Shown piece after piece: positions 42,000 to 52,452 of a DNA stretch of 64,000 nucleotides. Position 1 is the first letter of the stretch. Every line of letters starts with the position of its first letter. The position numbers were made by a program, and so were the translations under genes. The stretch is from Prorocentrum cordatum (Eukaryota; Sar; Dinophyceae; Prorocentrales; Prorocentraceae). The stretch lies in NCBI GenBank assembly GCA_963575745.1, contig CAUYUJ010018704.1:536804-600803 (forward strand), written 5' to 3'. The notes under the pieces are model-generated. The model saw nothing but the letters and a program-made list of their open reading frames with translations. It had not been told where the DNA came from and searched no databases.

Positions 42000-42480
42000 G
42001 GGGCGGGTTCTTCGTCTTATTCGTCTTCGTATGATTATTCTTCGTCTTATTATTATTCTTCTTCTTCCCCTCCTCCTTCGCTTCGCTTCGCTCGCGGCTC
42101 GATGTCCGCGCGGGACGCAGCCGTTCGCGCGGGCGGGCCCGCGCGCGCGCCGAGGGCGCGTTGGGGGCCACCCCCCCTACACAGACCCCCGCCAGGATGG
42201 TCCAGGGAAGAAGCCGCCTAGGCTTCGCCAGGGGAGGGGCGGGGGCCAAAAAGGGCCGAGAAAAAAGAGCCCAGGAGTTTCAGGTAGGAAGAAAGGGGAG
42301 ACGCAGAGGAGGAGAAGGGAGAGGCCGCATGGGGGTGGTGAAGGGGAGAGAGGGGAGGGGGCTCATTAAAGGCCTTAGGAGGAAGAGAAGCCACCCCCAT
42401 GAGGCCTTCACGCGGGCGGCGGCCCAGGTCACGCCTGGACCGTGTCCTCCCCCCCCTCTCCATTGAGGGGGCGTTCGTGA
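42000..42480. other. No gene recognised
   Basis: A T-rich TTCTTCGTCTTATTATTATT block at 42030-42070 and GC-rich sequence beyond it. Part of this stretch may be the 3' UTR of LINE B, whose end I cannot place. Confidence 0.3.
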
Positions 42481-42555
42481 TGGTGTCGGCGGCCGCCTTG
42501 ATCCCTACGGTCGTCTTGCCGTGGTAGGCGTCCGCCTCGAACCTCTTGGGCCCTG

Positions 42556-45500
42556 TTACGGCCAGCTCGGGTCGTCGGATCTGCAGGCTGCAGTCCGACC
42601 TCCAGGGAGCAGGCTGCTCAAGACGGAGTCGACGAAATCGTCGAGTGGGTTGCTGTACTCGTGGGAGATGCCGTCGTAAATGGCGTAGATGTTGCTGGTG
42701 GAGTCAATCCTGGTCGGTCTTCTCGTGGCAGTTCTCTCCGTAGCGTAGTGCATCTGCTCGGTCGTCCACATCAGCGACGGACCTGCTGGGGCTGCGGATT
42801 GCGCTAGTAGTACAGGTACTTCTGCAATGTGGGCGGCATGGAAGATGTGGATGGCGAGGCGGGCATGGTGGTTCGCGATCAGTCGACGTTCTGCTGCCTT
42901 GCCTCCAAGGTTTACTCTTCCCCATGGGTCCGAGGTTGTTCTGGAGGATGCTGCCGTTCTGTCGTGGATGTCGCCATCACCTTGGTCGATCCAAGTGCTG
43001 GGTGAAAGGTTGATCGTCACTCCTGCGAAGTCACCCTGTCGAATGTGCTGGTGGATCAAGTCAAGGGCGTCGTACTGGGATGGGTGTTCGGCGGAGTAGA
43101 GATCGTCGAAGGTCATAGTAGCCAGTTCCATCACCATTCCAATGTAGCATAGTCGTTGGTCCGTGATGTCGAGCAGATCGTTCGGGTGTCTATCGGTGTT
43201 GGTGAGGTAAAGCAGGGATCTGTTTCTGGTCGGTGTCCGAGGGTAGTGGGCTGGTGGTGGTGGTGTAAAGTCTGCTACAGTCGGGAAAAAGGGCGGCGGT
43301 GAAGGTGATAGGTCAAGGGAGGGTAAGGGGGTGACGTCGGATGCGTGGGCAGGGATGGGATGGTATAGTTCGGGGCGGCCTCTGCGTTTGTTGTCGGCTA
43401 TGCTGGCCGCGTAGATCGCCTGATTGGTGGCCACGTCCTCCTCAGTGAGGGCAGGTCCTTGTAAATACCACATATACCATGACCGTCGGCATCGGGCGAC
43501 CGTGGTTAGATGCTTCACTAGCTTGGCGAAGGAGTGGAAGTTCTGGCGGCATATTCTGCACGATGTACCCGATGCCCAGTTTCGCGGATGATCAGGTCGT
43601 CGGTGTTCCCGTCCGATATGTATTGCCATGCCCTGCTTGGTCTTGGTTACTATTCCGCACTCGTAGCAAATGAAGTTGCTGTCGCCGTTGTCACGTGATG
43701 GCGTGGTGCCCGCCCCGATGGGGCCGTCGGGTCTGAGCACCTTGGTCAGCTTGTCGGCGTGGGCGCGGTCTTTAGAGGCGCGGAGGTAGTTTGTGACAGC
43801 CAGGTTGACGGAGTTGGTGAAGTGCCTCGGCGTGGTGCGAGCCCATGCAAAGATGTCGGGGTCGAGCTTGCTGGTCGTGGGCCAGCGCTGGTCGTCCAGG
43901 TATGTGCGTAGGAAGTCGAAGTCCTGGAAAAGCATGTATGTCCATGAGCCCTTTCTCCGTCGCTGGTTGTCAAGCAGTTGTAGGAGCTGCTGAGGAGCGT
44001 GTCGTAGAAGCCGTGGTAAATATCGCAGCCGTCCAGCAGACTGGTGGTGGTCGAAGTCGGGGATGCCGGTGTAGGCTACTACTTCGGTGGCCGTGAAATG
44101 ATGAAGCTGCGAGTTAGCTTTGGGTAGTCCAGCTGCCGTGCGATAGGGCTTCGAGTAGGCGTTGGATATGCGCTGGTGGTCAGTCTGAGTCAGTGCTGGC
44201 CAGACGTGATGGTTGAAGGTCAATGAGGCCGTCGAGAGGGCGTGCACGTACTTGATCTTCGTTTTGCGGGGTAGGCGTCGACGTCTTAGGATTTGCCTCT
44301 CCAGAGCTCGTGCCGAAGCGTCGGTTCGTTGCATGCGATTCTGCACCTCGGGGCCCATGCTGCCGTTGGTTATGATGGTGCCTAATAGTCGGTGCTGGTC
44401 TGTGATTTGGACCGAGATCGACATGATGCTCAGCTTGATTGATGTAATGTTCTGCTGTGCAAGCCTGCTGCGCACGACGTTGGAGCCCGTCCCGTTAAAG
44501 GAGATGATGACCTTGGTCTTGTCTGGGTGTGGCTTGAGCCCGTAGGTAAAGGCTGTACGGCATAGACGTTCGGCTGAAGTTCTCGTAATGTCAATGATGT
44601 CGGAGTGGTGTGTGGTCGAGTTGAAGTCGGTGAGGTCGTCGACGAAGGACATGTTGGTCAGCTTGCCGCCTTGATGAGGGGCCGTAGAGAAGAGCGGGTT
44701 GTCGCAGGGGCTGATGTGGTGGCCGCTTTCGCCGTCTTCTGCCCCTTCAGCGTCGTCGGCGATGGCCTGAAGCACCAGGGAGAAGTGCATGTTGAAAGCT
44801 GCGTCGGAGTATGGCACCCCTGGCCTGGTACTGGTGCGAGGGATCACGTATGCGTCGGTGCCCTTGGCGGTCATCCAGTTGGCCGTGTGGTGGTCGGCAA
44901 CGAGGGCGCAGAGGTGAGAGTCGTCGACGTGGGCGTTGAGATGTGCTGGGCAGCGAAGACGTTGTCGTAGGGATGGGAGTAGGCATATGGGAATCTCGAT
45001 GTTGTCGATGACGTCTTCGAGCTCGTCCTCCTGAGTCGGCAGCTGAAAAATGAACTCCTTTATTACCGAATGGAAGGCTTCTTTCAAGTCCAGGAAGAGG
45101 ATGCTGCCCGTGCGAGCCTGTGTACGGCAGTCGTCCAAGAAGGTGTAGGCGGTGTGAGTGATGAAGTCGGTCGCCTTGTGAGGGACGGCGCCGCATTGTG
45201 TGTCCATGAGCAGGTCGGGTAGGATGTCGCGGAAGAGGCCTCTCAGGAACTTGCTGTTGATCTTTCCTATAGTGTTGTTCAGGAGGATACCCCTGTATGC
45301 TTTCTGCAGATGAAGCTGTCCTTGTCCTTTGGAGAAATGGGTGGAGAAACCGCCCTTCGCCGAAATAGGCTCCGTCGTCATCATTTGCATCTTCATCATG
45401 ATAGGGTGCAGAAGTCGGGCAATCTGGCGCGGCGCTGCTCGTGCCATGTCGTCGGTGTTCCCGTCGGGCCCGCCGCGTTTGCCTTTCTTGGCGGCTGCCA

Positions 45501-48500
45501 GGGCGGATGTCAGATTGTGGATGGTCTGGACGTTGTCGATGTGGGGTATCGGCTTGGTGTGGGCAGTCTTGTTGTTGTAGTACTTGACGACGCCTTCGAT
45601 GTCGGTGTTGATGCCGTTCTCTATGTTGCCGTAGTATCGAAGGGCGTGCTCCGCAATGGCTTGTGGCGTTGTAAGTGGAGCACCGTCATCGTCTTGTCGT
45701 ATTTTGGGAGTCGGAGTTCTCTTAGGTGTGCGGCCGCCGTATGTGAGTAGTGCCCTCACGTTTGCCCATTCCTGCCGCGGGGCGTTCCCTGCGGCTGATA
45801 ATATCATGTTGTCTGAGAGGCGCTCGAGGTGGGCGTCGCGGTCGTGATCGAGGCGGTTCCTAAGAACTCTGTCGGTACCTTTGATGAAGCTCATGTATGA
45901 GTCGAAAAGGTTTGTAGTGAAGGTGGTTGTGCAGTGGGTGCTGTCGTGGTATGGAGCCGTAGTCTGGTCGGGGTCCGCGTGGTTGATAAAAAGGATGGTC
46001 TTGATCATCAGCTGAGTATATCCAGGGATGTCCATGAGGTGGATGACGTCGTCAGGGGACGCTGAAGCCGACTGGTTTGCGATGAGGTGCGCGGTGTATC
46101 GGATCCGTCTGCGTGATATCTTGGAGCCCATGCCATTCCTTTTCACGATGCGGATCGTCTTGAGGAGGGTGCGTCGGAAGCGAAGAAGCGCATATGAGGC
46201 CTCGGTAATGTAGGGCTTGCGTGGGGCATGATGCTGCTTCTTGAAGCTGGCGTAGGCTGCGTCCTTTATCTGATCGACGATGCTCTTAGTATGGTCGTTG
46301 AGGTTGGTCTCCCAGGGGGGGTGTTGGATCTGCTGCAGGCGTCGTTGAAAGTCGTTCTTGGCTGTCTCGGAGTCGAGCTTAGCGATGTCGAGCTTGGGCG
46401 TGCCGTGCTGGTATGTGGTCTCGACGATATAGGCGAGGTTAGCCTTGACAGGGAAGTGGTCGTTCTTGTGTGAGTGGTCGTGTTCTGTGTCGATACCATA
46501 CATTACGGACGTGTAGGAGATAGAGTCGAAGAGCTCGTGGCCAACCACTATGTAGTCCAGTCTGTGCACGTCCTTGCCTGAGTCCCATGTGTAGTGGTCC
46601 TGGCCTCCGCTTTTGAAGGTATTCGCGGCTATTAGAGAGTTGCCTTGCAGGACCTTGTGGAATCGTTCGCCGTTGTCGTCCTCCTTTTGCTTGAGGCCTT
46701 GATCGCCGATTGCCTGACTGCATAAACTGCCCGTTCGAGCGTTGGCGTCGATGAAGAAGATGTCGATGTTGTGGTTAGAAGTTGCGCACTCGATCATCTC
46801 CCAGAAGATATCCTTCTCGTGTGGCTTGGCTCGTGAGTGTGGTGCATGAGCGACGCAGACTGTATGTCGAAAGCCTGGGGCTTCGATCCTTACTACGAGA
46901 TGTCGAGGGCTGTGCTCGATGACGGTGAACTGATCGGGGCGGAAGTAGAGGTCCTTGGCACCTGCCTTTCCGTACGGCTTGCTGGTGAGTATGTGGAGCT
47001 CGCAGCCGAGGTTGTACTGGTCGTGGCCACCTGAGATGACGTGGTAGGCGTACGCACTCGTGCTGGTGATGTCGCTGCCGCTGCGAACTCCCCAGGGCGT
47101 GCGGGCTTCCTGGATGCCGATCAGGTGGAGGTCCTCCATGTACAGGTTGAGCATAGTCTTTCTGAGCTTGTGGATCTTTTCTTTTCGTCTTCGAGCGCCT
47201 TGGCCAGGTTCGCGCCCTGACTGGATGTTGTAGGTGGCGACGTTGACGTCTATCTCGGTCGAGGTCTTCGTGGACTTGGCTGGTGTCGTAAGGTGGGCTG
47301 CCGTTGCCGTGGTGTCGATGCGTTGGGCCTTGAGCATCCCAGGTGAAAAGGATGGGTAAGCGTCTTTGGTGTGGTTGTCGGCATCAAGTAGGAATTCCCA
47401 GCTGCGCTGAGGGGACGCGTTGAGTATGTTAGCCCATTCAGGTTGTGGGTGCGGGTAGTCCTCGATGCGGGCGTAGTTGGCTGCGGCGTCGGCAACTTCG
47501 TTCCACGGGTTCATCTCGTGGGCGTGAACGTGACACAGGTCGACATATTCCTTGACGTGCGAATACATGATCACCAGTAGCTGCACGAGGTGGGCGTCCC
47601 GATTAGTGAAGGCCTCCATCCTGGCCAGTTGGATCGCTCCCAGCGAGTCGGAGTGGACCGAGATACTGTGGTTGATGTCCTTGTGGATGATGTAGGCTAT
47701 CGCCCAGATGAGCGCTGTGATCTCGCTGGATGTCGAGGTGGTCTCGTTGTCCGTGAGGTTTTGGATCTCTATGAGGGTGGAGTCGCGGTGCTTGCCGACT
47801 ATTGCGCCTTGAAAAGAGAAACCTTCTTCGTCTTCTCCGACGAGTACAACTGACCATCCGTCTTGACCATGTTGGCGTGGATGTTTGGAGCCGTCTGTGT
47901 ATAGATGCAGGCGAGAATCTCGTGGGAGCTGTCGGTATGGAAATGTTCGCACCATGTACTCTGAAACCTCATTGTGGCAACGGTCGGTAAAGTCAAAGGT
48001 AAGCCTGGGAGGCTGAAGTCGTCGAAGGTGCTGGAGTAAGGGCTCCTGTTCGTCGAAGTCGATGTGGTAGAGGATATTGTCGGTATGCTGGTCGCGGGTG
48101 TGAACCTCGCGGGAGAAACGAACATGCCGTACTTCCTCGTGGCTCTCCGCATTCGGCAGGTCTGTTTGTCCGTGTGGGATCTGGGTAGCGTCAAAGGAGT
48201 CAAAAATGGGAGGTTGTGGCCGGCAAGAAGTTGATGTACATGGCCGGCTCGGTGAATCGCAAAATTGTCGGTCTCGATCGCCATCATGGCCAAAATGGCT
48301 AGTACGTCGATGCCTTGTTGGTGGCTCTTGTCGTTCTTGCCCCAAACGGCTGCAACCACTGGGGGTGTCCCCCCCCGTATCGTACTCACAAAGCGATGCT
48401 TCCTCTCGAGGCGTAGGCGGTGGCGTCGTCATCGTCGGGAGCGACCGTGACTGGGCTTCCGCTGGTGGAGGATGTGAGTCGACATGCTGCCGTCGAGGTC

Positions 48501-48777
48501 GGGTGACGGTAGTTGGTCGGTCCGCTAGCGTATGTGGTACTCTTGTGGGATCTGTGTGAGACAGCCTTCTCGCACTCCCCAAGCGAGAGGTAGCGGCCGA
48601 GGGGATGGTCCACGGTCCACTACTAGGCTGTCGCATGTTGGGCGGTGTGTGGATTTCCCACATATCGCCATGCTCGTAAGAATCTGGAGGTGCGCTCTCC
48701 CCAACGCGCATGCCGCCATTTGCTGATGAGAGGGTAGGTGAAACTTGTGAAGTGTCGTATGGTGGATCGGAGCTCAC
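42556..48777 (-). CDS. LINE B ORF2: RNase H, APE endonuclease, reverse transcriptase, C2H2 zinc fingers
   Basis: 2073 codons without interruption. RNase H comes first: TDGS (D294), SSEITAL (E352), SDSLGA (D377), EVADAAAN (D430). The APE-type endonuclease follows: ATYNIQS (N517), GIQEAR (E557), IDANAR (D677), RLDYIVV (D741), NDHFPV (H774). RT: KKGKRGGPDGNTDD (near 1097), LDLKEAFHS (D1230, motif A), RPGVPYSDAAF (near 1318), SFVDDLTDF (1377-1385, motif C, about nt 44634-44645). The C-terminal part has a C2H2 finger (CYEC 1704-1707, H1720 and H1725) and a second CRIC..H pattern from 1740. All key residues of the three enzymes are present. The protein would nick target DNA, copy the element RNA and remove it. 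RNase H before the endonuclease is unusual, since it commonly lies C-terminal to RT. The start at 48777 is the first Met of the frame. Confidence 0.92.
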   Translation of the reverse strand: MSSDPPYDTSQVSPTLSSANGGMRVGESAPPDSYEHGDMWEIHTPPNMRQPSSGPWTIPSAATSRLGSARRLSHTDPTRVPHTLADRPTTVTRPRRQHVDSHPPPAEAQSRSLPTMTTPPPTPREEASLCEYDTGGDTPSGCSRLGQERQEPPTRHRRTSHFGHDGDRDRQFCDSPSRPCTSTSCRPQPPIFDSFDATQIPHGQTDLPNAESHEEVRHVRFSREVHTRDQHTDNILYHIDFDEQEPLLQHLRRLQPPRLTFDFTDRCHNEVSEYMVRTFPYRQLPRDSRLHLYTDGSKHPRQHGQDGWSVVLVGEDEEGFSFQGAIVGKHRDSTLIEIQNLTDNETTSTSSEITALIWAIAYIIHKDINHSISVHSDSLGAIQLARMEAFTNRDAHLVQLLVIMYSHVKEYVDLCHVHAHEMNPWNEVADAAANYARIEDYPHPQPEWANILNASPQRSWEFLLDADNHTKDAYPSFSPGMLKAQRIDTTATAAHLTTPAKSTKTSTEIDVNVATYNIQSGREPGQGARRRKEKIHKLRKTMLNLYMEDLHLIGIQEARTPWGVRSGSDITSTSAYAYHVISGGHDQYNLGCELHILTSKPYGKAGAKDLYFRPDQFTVIEHSPRHLVVRIEAPGFRHTVCVAHAPHSRAKPHEKDIFWEMIECATSNHNIDIFFIDANARTGSLCSQAIGDQGLKQKEDDNGERFHKVLQGNSLIAANTFKSGGQDHYTWDSGKDVHRLDYIVVGHELFDSISYTSVMYGIDTEHDHSHKNDHFPVKANLAYIVETTYQHGTPKLDIAKLDSETAKNDFQRRLQQIQHPPWETNLNDHTKSIVDQIKDAAYASFKKQHHAPRKPYITEASYALLRFRRTLLKTIRIVKRNGMGSKISRRRIRYTAHLIANQSASASPDDVIHLMDIPGYTQLMIKTILFINHADPDQTTAPYHDSTHCTTTFTTNLFDSYMSFIKGTDRVLRNRLDHDRDAHLERLSDNMILSAAGNAPRQEWANVRALLTYGGRTPKRTPTPKIRQDDDGAPLTTPQAIAEHALRYYGNIENGINTDIEGVVKYYNNKTAHTKPIPHIDNVQTIHNLTSALAAAKKGKRGGPDGNTDDMARAAPRQIARLLHPIMMKMQMMTTEPISAKGGFSTHFSKGQGQLHLQKAYRGILLNNTIGKINSKFLRGLFRDILPDLLMDTQCGAVPHKATDFITHTAYTFLDDCRTQARTGSILFLDLKEAFHSVIKEFIFQLPTQEDELEDVIDNIEIPICLLPSLRQRLRCPAHLNAHVDDSHLCALVADHHTANWMTAKGTDAYVIPRTSTRPGVPYSDAAFNMHFSLVLQAIADDAEGAEDGESGHHISPCDNPLFSTAPHQGGKLTNMSFVDDLTDFNSTTHHSDIIDITRTSAERLCRTAFTYGLKPHPDKTKVIISFNGTGSNVVRSRLAQQNITSIKLSIMSISVQITDQHRLLGTIITNGSMGPEVQNRMQRTDASARALERQILRRRRLPRKTKIKYVHALSTASLTFNHHVWPALTQTDHQRISNAYSKPYRTAAGLPKANSQLHHFTATEVVAYTGIPDFDHHQSAGRLRYLPRLLRHAPQQLLQLLDNQRRRKGSWTYMLFQDFDFLRTYLDDQRWPTTSKLDPDIFAWARTTPRHFTNSVNLAVTNYLRASKDRAHADKLTKVLRPDGPIGAGTTPSRDNGDSNFICYECGIVTKTKQGMAIHIGREHRRPDHPRNWASGTSCRICRQNFHSFAKLVKHLTTVARCRRSWYMWYLQGPALTEEDVATNQAIYAASIADNKRRGRPELYHPIPAHASDVTPLPSLDLSPSPPPFFPTVADFTPPPPAHYPRTPTRNRSLLYLTNTDRHPNDLLDITDQRLCYIGMVMELATMTFDDLYSAEHPSQYDALDLIHQHIRQGDFAGVTINLSPSTWIDQGDGDIHDRTAASSRTTSDPWGRVNLGGKAAERRLIANHHARLAIHIFHAAHIAEVPVLLAQSAAPAGPSLMWTTEQMHYATERTATRRPTRIDSTSNIYAIYDGISHEYSNPLDDFVDSVLSSLLPGGRTAACRSDDPSWP

Positions 48778-48920
48778 CAGGGGCTCGAATAGTCGGCGCC
48801 TGACGTCGTCGGCGTAACCACTGCAGGAGTCGGAAGTGCCGTCGTTGCACAGGCAGTCTTCTGGTATGATGCTGGGCCGCTCCCCCTGGGCCAGTTGCCC
48901 CCCAGGGGGTGAGGGCCTCG

Positions 48921-51509
48921 TTAGTTTTTTGGTGAGTTGACCGCCGGGGCTTCCTCGTCGTTGAGGAAGGTTGGCACTCGGTCTCCTGGATCTGCGAAGC
49001 CGTCTCCGATGTCGCAGATACGGACTTTCTTGGGCTTGGCCGCTCGTCTAGATGATCCGTTTTTTCGGAGAGCTGTGCGGGGCGGAGGAGCGGATGTGGC
49101 GCGGTCGGGCGTGGCGAGGTGGAAGCGAGGTGGTGGTTGGATTGGCTGCATCGGTGCGGTAGGAGATATGTCGGCTAGTGGAATGCGCACTGGGGTGGAA
49201 GGTGGTGGTACGTCGTCGTCGGAAGTGATGTCAATGAGGAGAGTAGTGGATGGGTGGTTGTGCTGAGTTGAGCCTGTTCTTCTGGTGCGTGGTGGTGGCG
49301 CTGAGCTGGGTCGGTCATTTGGCGGGTCAGGTGGGTGGAAGTTGATGGGCGTATGCTGCTCGGTGGGGATCGGCGTGAGCGAGGCGGGGGTGGGTAATGG
49401 CGTAGGGACAGGGAAGGGATATGCGTCACTTGCAACAGGGGTTGGGCTGCAAAGGTCGTCGTCGTCAGCTGGGATTGGGGTGTGCACGCTGGCGTCGTCG
49501 GCGCCGTGGCATGGGCGTCGAGCAGTGGGAGTGGCGGTTGGCATCGCAGGTGTCGGTCGTGGTGGTGGTGTGCTGCTGCGCTGTCCGCTGTTGCTGGGCT
49601 GTCCTCCGCTGCTGCTGCCGCAGTTTCTGAGGTATAGTTGATAGTCCGAGTCATCAGTGGAAGACGGTGGGGTCAGCAGGTGGAGTGCGGCTTGTACCTG
49701 TTTGTCGATTTGTGCTTGTTCAGCATCTGCTTGGGCTTGCAGTCGTGCGTCTTCCTCGTCTCGTTCTTGAAGTTGTGTGTCGAGCTCCCTGAGGATGTCC
49801 ACGTCGAGGCTGGTGCCGAACTCGTGGGCCTGCTGTAGTTCGCAGTGCAGTCGGTCGCGTTCCTGTCTGTGTTGCTGAAGATGCTCCTGTAGTTGGTGTT
49901 GGTGCTGCTCCTGGAGTTCGTTCTCGAAGCGCTGCATGTCGCGGGAAGTGCCTCGAAGCCTGTCGATCTCGCTGTTGTACTCGCTCTGGGCTGTCATGGT
50001 TCGGTACTTCTGAGCCTGGACCTGTCCGAACTCCTCCAAAAGTAGTTCCTTGGCGTCCTGAAGCTGGTTCTGTTCAATCCTCGCGATGTTGCTGATGTCC
50101 TGCTGTGCCTGGGCTTTCTCGGAGAGAAGACGTTGCTGTTGTTCGTGGCAACGTTGTTGATATTGTTGGACCATGATCTCGGCGTTCTCGTGTAGCTGAT
50201 GTCTGAAGGTCTCTTCCTCTTGCTTCCTCTGAATGATGAAGGTGGCGAGGTGTGCTGACTCTTCCTCCTTGAGCTGGTAGCGCAGGTGGGCCTCCTTCTG
50301 CTGGTAGTGAGCGACGTTCTCCGTGATGGATTCGCGAGCCTCTTGTCGGAGCTGCTCTTCGCGCTGTCGGAAGACTTGGATCTCGTCGTAGTACGACTGT
50401 CTCTGTTGAAGTTGTGCTTGCTGGAATTGTTCCTGGCAATGTTGTAGATGTTGCGAGAGCTCGTGGATCTGCTCGGTCTGCAGTTGACGTTGTGCTTCGT
50501 GTTGATCGGATTCAGCTCGTTCATGGTGGAGAAACGCCAGATGGTGTTGGTGTATTCCGTGGTTGCGCTGCTGCTCATCCACTCTCCTCGTCAGCACGTC
50601 AATGAGTTTCCGCAGATCGCTGTTGTCGTTGGTGGTCGAAGCAGGCGCTGGCTCGTACACCGGTAGTCGAATTGGTGTCCGCTGTCGCCTCTCGGGGTGT
50701 GGTGTCTTGCCCCTGACACGTTGTCTCCCATCATCTTCACCGTCCCCGTCACAACTGTCTTCGTAAAGTTCGGCGTGTTCTCGATACTGCTTGGCCTCGG
50801 AGATGAGTGCCTTGAGGGATGCAATCTCGCCCTTGATTTCGTCGTGCTCCTTATTGAGGTCTTTGAGCTGGCTCTCGACGGTCTGCTGTCTCTGGATCCG
50901 TGACTCCACTTGGGATCTGTATTGTGCAATGCGAGCCGTCGGCGTGTCCAGCATGTGTATCATGGTCTTGACTATGGCTAGCTCCTCGATCAAGCGGGTC
51001 GGGTCGACTTGGGCTTGCCTGGCTCCGTGGACTTGGTCGGCGAGACGTGCCATCCGCGCCACCTTAGTGGCGTGCCAAACCCTACGTATGTCTGGCTCGT
51101 CGGGAGGAAGAGAAAAGCTTTCGTGTCCCTTGGCATCCGAAAGCAAGGCGGGCATTACCTTTTCTGTGACCTCCAACTGTCGTTTCGTCAGCTTTGGCAA
51201 CTGTCGGTGGTCGTTGGTGGATTCTTCGGGGGCTTGGTGGCGTCTTCTTGAGTGGGGCCGCTTCGTTCTCGGTGTCGTGTAGTCGTACTTATACTGTTGC
51301 TGGTGCTGGGCGTCGTTGTGCTGCTGTCGATCCTCGTCGTGGTGGGAGGAGTGGTGGTGCTGGTTGTGCTGGGGCTGGTACCGTGGCTGCTGCTGTCCAT
51401 GCCCTCCATGGTGTCGGCGGTACGAGGATCCAGATGCTGGTGTGCTTGACCTCCATGGCCACGGCTTGGCCCCCACTGGATGGCCGTGAGACTTCGTGTT
51501 GGTCGCCAT
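48921..51509 (-). CDS. LINE B ORF1: coiled-coil, Gln/His-rich protein
   Basis: I start at 51509 (MATNTKSHGHPVGAKPWPWR) because upstream codons are GC-rich flank and a poly-Arg stretch encoded by the (CTC)n tract at 51868-51941; the open frame itself extends to 52268. The 862-residue protein has a His/Gln/Tyr-rich N-terminal part (about 30-110), a short coiled coil (about 205-240, QLKDLNKEHDEIKGEIASLK), a long Gln/Glu-rich coiled coil (about 295-605), and a Pro/Ser/Thr-rich tail with a basic segment near the end (RKNGSSRRAAKPKKVRI). ORF1 proteins of other LINEs are trimeric coiled-coil RNA chaperones packaging the element RNA; that role is inferred from position and coiled coil. No zinc knuckle or RRM was recognised. 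Confidence 0.8.
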   Translation of the reverse strand: MATNTKSHGHPVGAKPWPWRSSTPASGSSYRRHHGGHGQQQPRYQPQHNQHHHSSHHDEDRQQHNDAQHQQQYKYDYTTPRTKRPHSRRRHQAPEESTNDHRQLPKLTKRQLEVTEKVMPALLSDAKGHESFSLPPDEPDIRRVWHATKVARMARLADQVHGARQAQVDPTRLIEELAIVKTMIHMLDTPTARIAQYRSQVESRIQRQQTVESQLKDLNKEHDEIKGEIASLKALISEAKQYREHAELYEDSCDGDGEDDGRQRVRGKTPHPERRQRTPIRLPVYEPAPASTTNDNSDLRKLIDVLTRRVDEQQRNHGIHQHHLAFLHHERAESDQHEAQRQLQTEQIHELSQHLQHCQEQFQQAQLQQRQSYYDEIQVFRQREEQLRQEARESITENVAHYQQKEAHLRYQLKEEESAHLATFIIQRKQEEETFRHQLHENAEIMVQQYQQRCHEQQQRLLSEKAQAQQDISNIARIEQNQLQDAKELLLEEFGQVQAQKYRTMTAQSEYNSEIDRLRGTSRDMQRFENELQEQHQHQLQEHLQQHRQERDRLHCELQQAHEFGTSLDVDILRELDTQLQERDEEDARLQAQADAEQAQIDKQVQAALHLLTPPSSTDDSDYQLYLRNCGSSSGGQPSNSGQRSSTPPPRPTPAMPTATPTARRPCHGADDASVHTPIPADDDDLCSPTPVASDAYPFPVPTPLPTPASLTPIPTEQHTPINFHPPDPPNDRPSSAPPPRTRRTGSTQHNHPSTTLLIDITSDDDVPPPSTPVRIPLADISPTAPMQPIQPPPRFHLATPDRATSAPPPRTALRKNGSSRRAAKPKKVRICDIGDGFADPGDRVPTFLNDEEAPAVNSPKN

Positions 51510-51867
51510 CTCGCTGGTCTCGAAGTCTTGCAGCACGTTCTGCTGGTTGCACTGGTGCTGCTGCGCGGAGTGGTGGCTGCTGAGGAGGTCGGCCGCCCTC
51601 ACGACGCGCAGAAGGGCCCGCGCCGACGCCCGGCGCTCCCTCTGCCGCCTGTGCCAGGCGGGCTCGGGCGTCGGGCCCCTCCTGGGCGCGCCGAAGGCGC
51701 GCAGCAGCCGCCAAGGGCCAGGGCGCGGCAGCGGCGGCGGCGAATCGCCGATCCGCGGCGCGCTGAGCCCGGCCTCGCGATCGGCCTGCGAGGCGGGATC
51801 GATCGGGCGGCGGGCGCCGATCGACCCTGACCGATCGATCGGGTCGCAGGCCCAGATCGCCAGAGGC

Positions 51868-51941
51868 CAAATGGGCTTCCTCCTCCTCCTCCTCTTCCTC
51901 CTCCTCCTCCTCCTCCTCCTCCTCCTCCTCCTCCTCCTCTG
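51868..51941 (+). repeat. (CTC)n pyrimidine tract
   Basis: CTCCTCCTCC with two interruptions (TTCC); it lies just outside the likely 5' end of LINE B. Confidence 0.9.
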
Positions 51942-52450
51942 AGGGATCGATCGAGCGCGAATCGCATCGCAGCGCAGCCGCAGCGCGCGGGGCCTCCCGG
52001 CGGCGCCCCGCGGGCTGGGCGCGGGCGGCTCCCGCGGGCTCGGCGGGGCGCGGCTCCTCGCGGAGAGCGGTGGGCCCGCCAGCGCCGGCCCCGAGAGGGA
52101 CCGGAGGCTGGACTCCTTGCGGGGAGGGGTGGCAACGTTGGGGTTACTCGCAGGGGTCCCTCGACGTGGGGGGCGCGGGAACTGAAGTCCTTGGGCAGCG
52201 GGGCTTCCGCTGCTTGAGGCCGGCGGCCAAATGGGGGCGGTGCCCGTGGCCGTGTCTCGGGGTGGCATCTCGAGGCACCTCGCAACGGCCGCGCAGATGT
52301 GACGCCTGGGGCGGGTCTGTACCGCCGTTCATGTTGCGAGGTCCGACTGCATGTGAATTCATGCAGGCACCTTGGGCACCTCCCTTCGGGTTGTGTCGCC
52401 CGTGGTGTTCTGTCTGGGCACAAAAAAAGGGGGGTCAACTTGGCGGCAAC
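51942..52450. other. No gene recognised
   Basis: Very GC-rich up to 52130, then mixed; no repeat seen elsewhere in the window. Confidence 0.35.
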
Positions 52451-52452
52451 GT

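Larger units (their letters stand above)
42480..51600 (-). mobile_element. LINE B: intact two-ORF non-LTR retrotransposon (ends approximate)
   Basis: ORF1 (48921-51509) and ORF2 (42556-48777) are both uninterrupted, in the same direction, 143 bp apart. Base composition and codon use are less GC-rich than the surrounding DNA, with a visible change near 51600 at the 5' side. No A tail or target-site duplication could be identified, so the ends are uncertain. Two intact ORFs suggest recent insertion, in contrast to LINE A. Confidence 0.85.

Noticed and set aside
51510-52268. N-terminal extension of LINE B ORF1
   Set aside because: Composition changes to GC-rich flank and includes poly-Arg from the (CTC)n tract; Met at 51509 is a better start.
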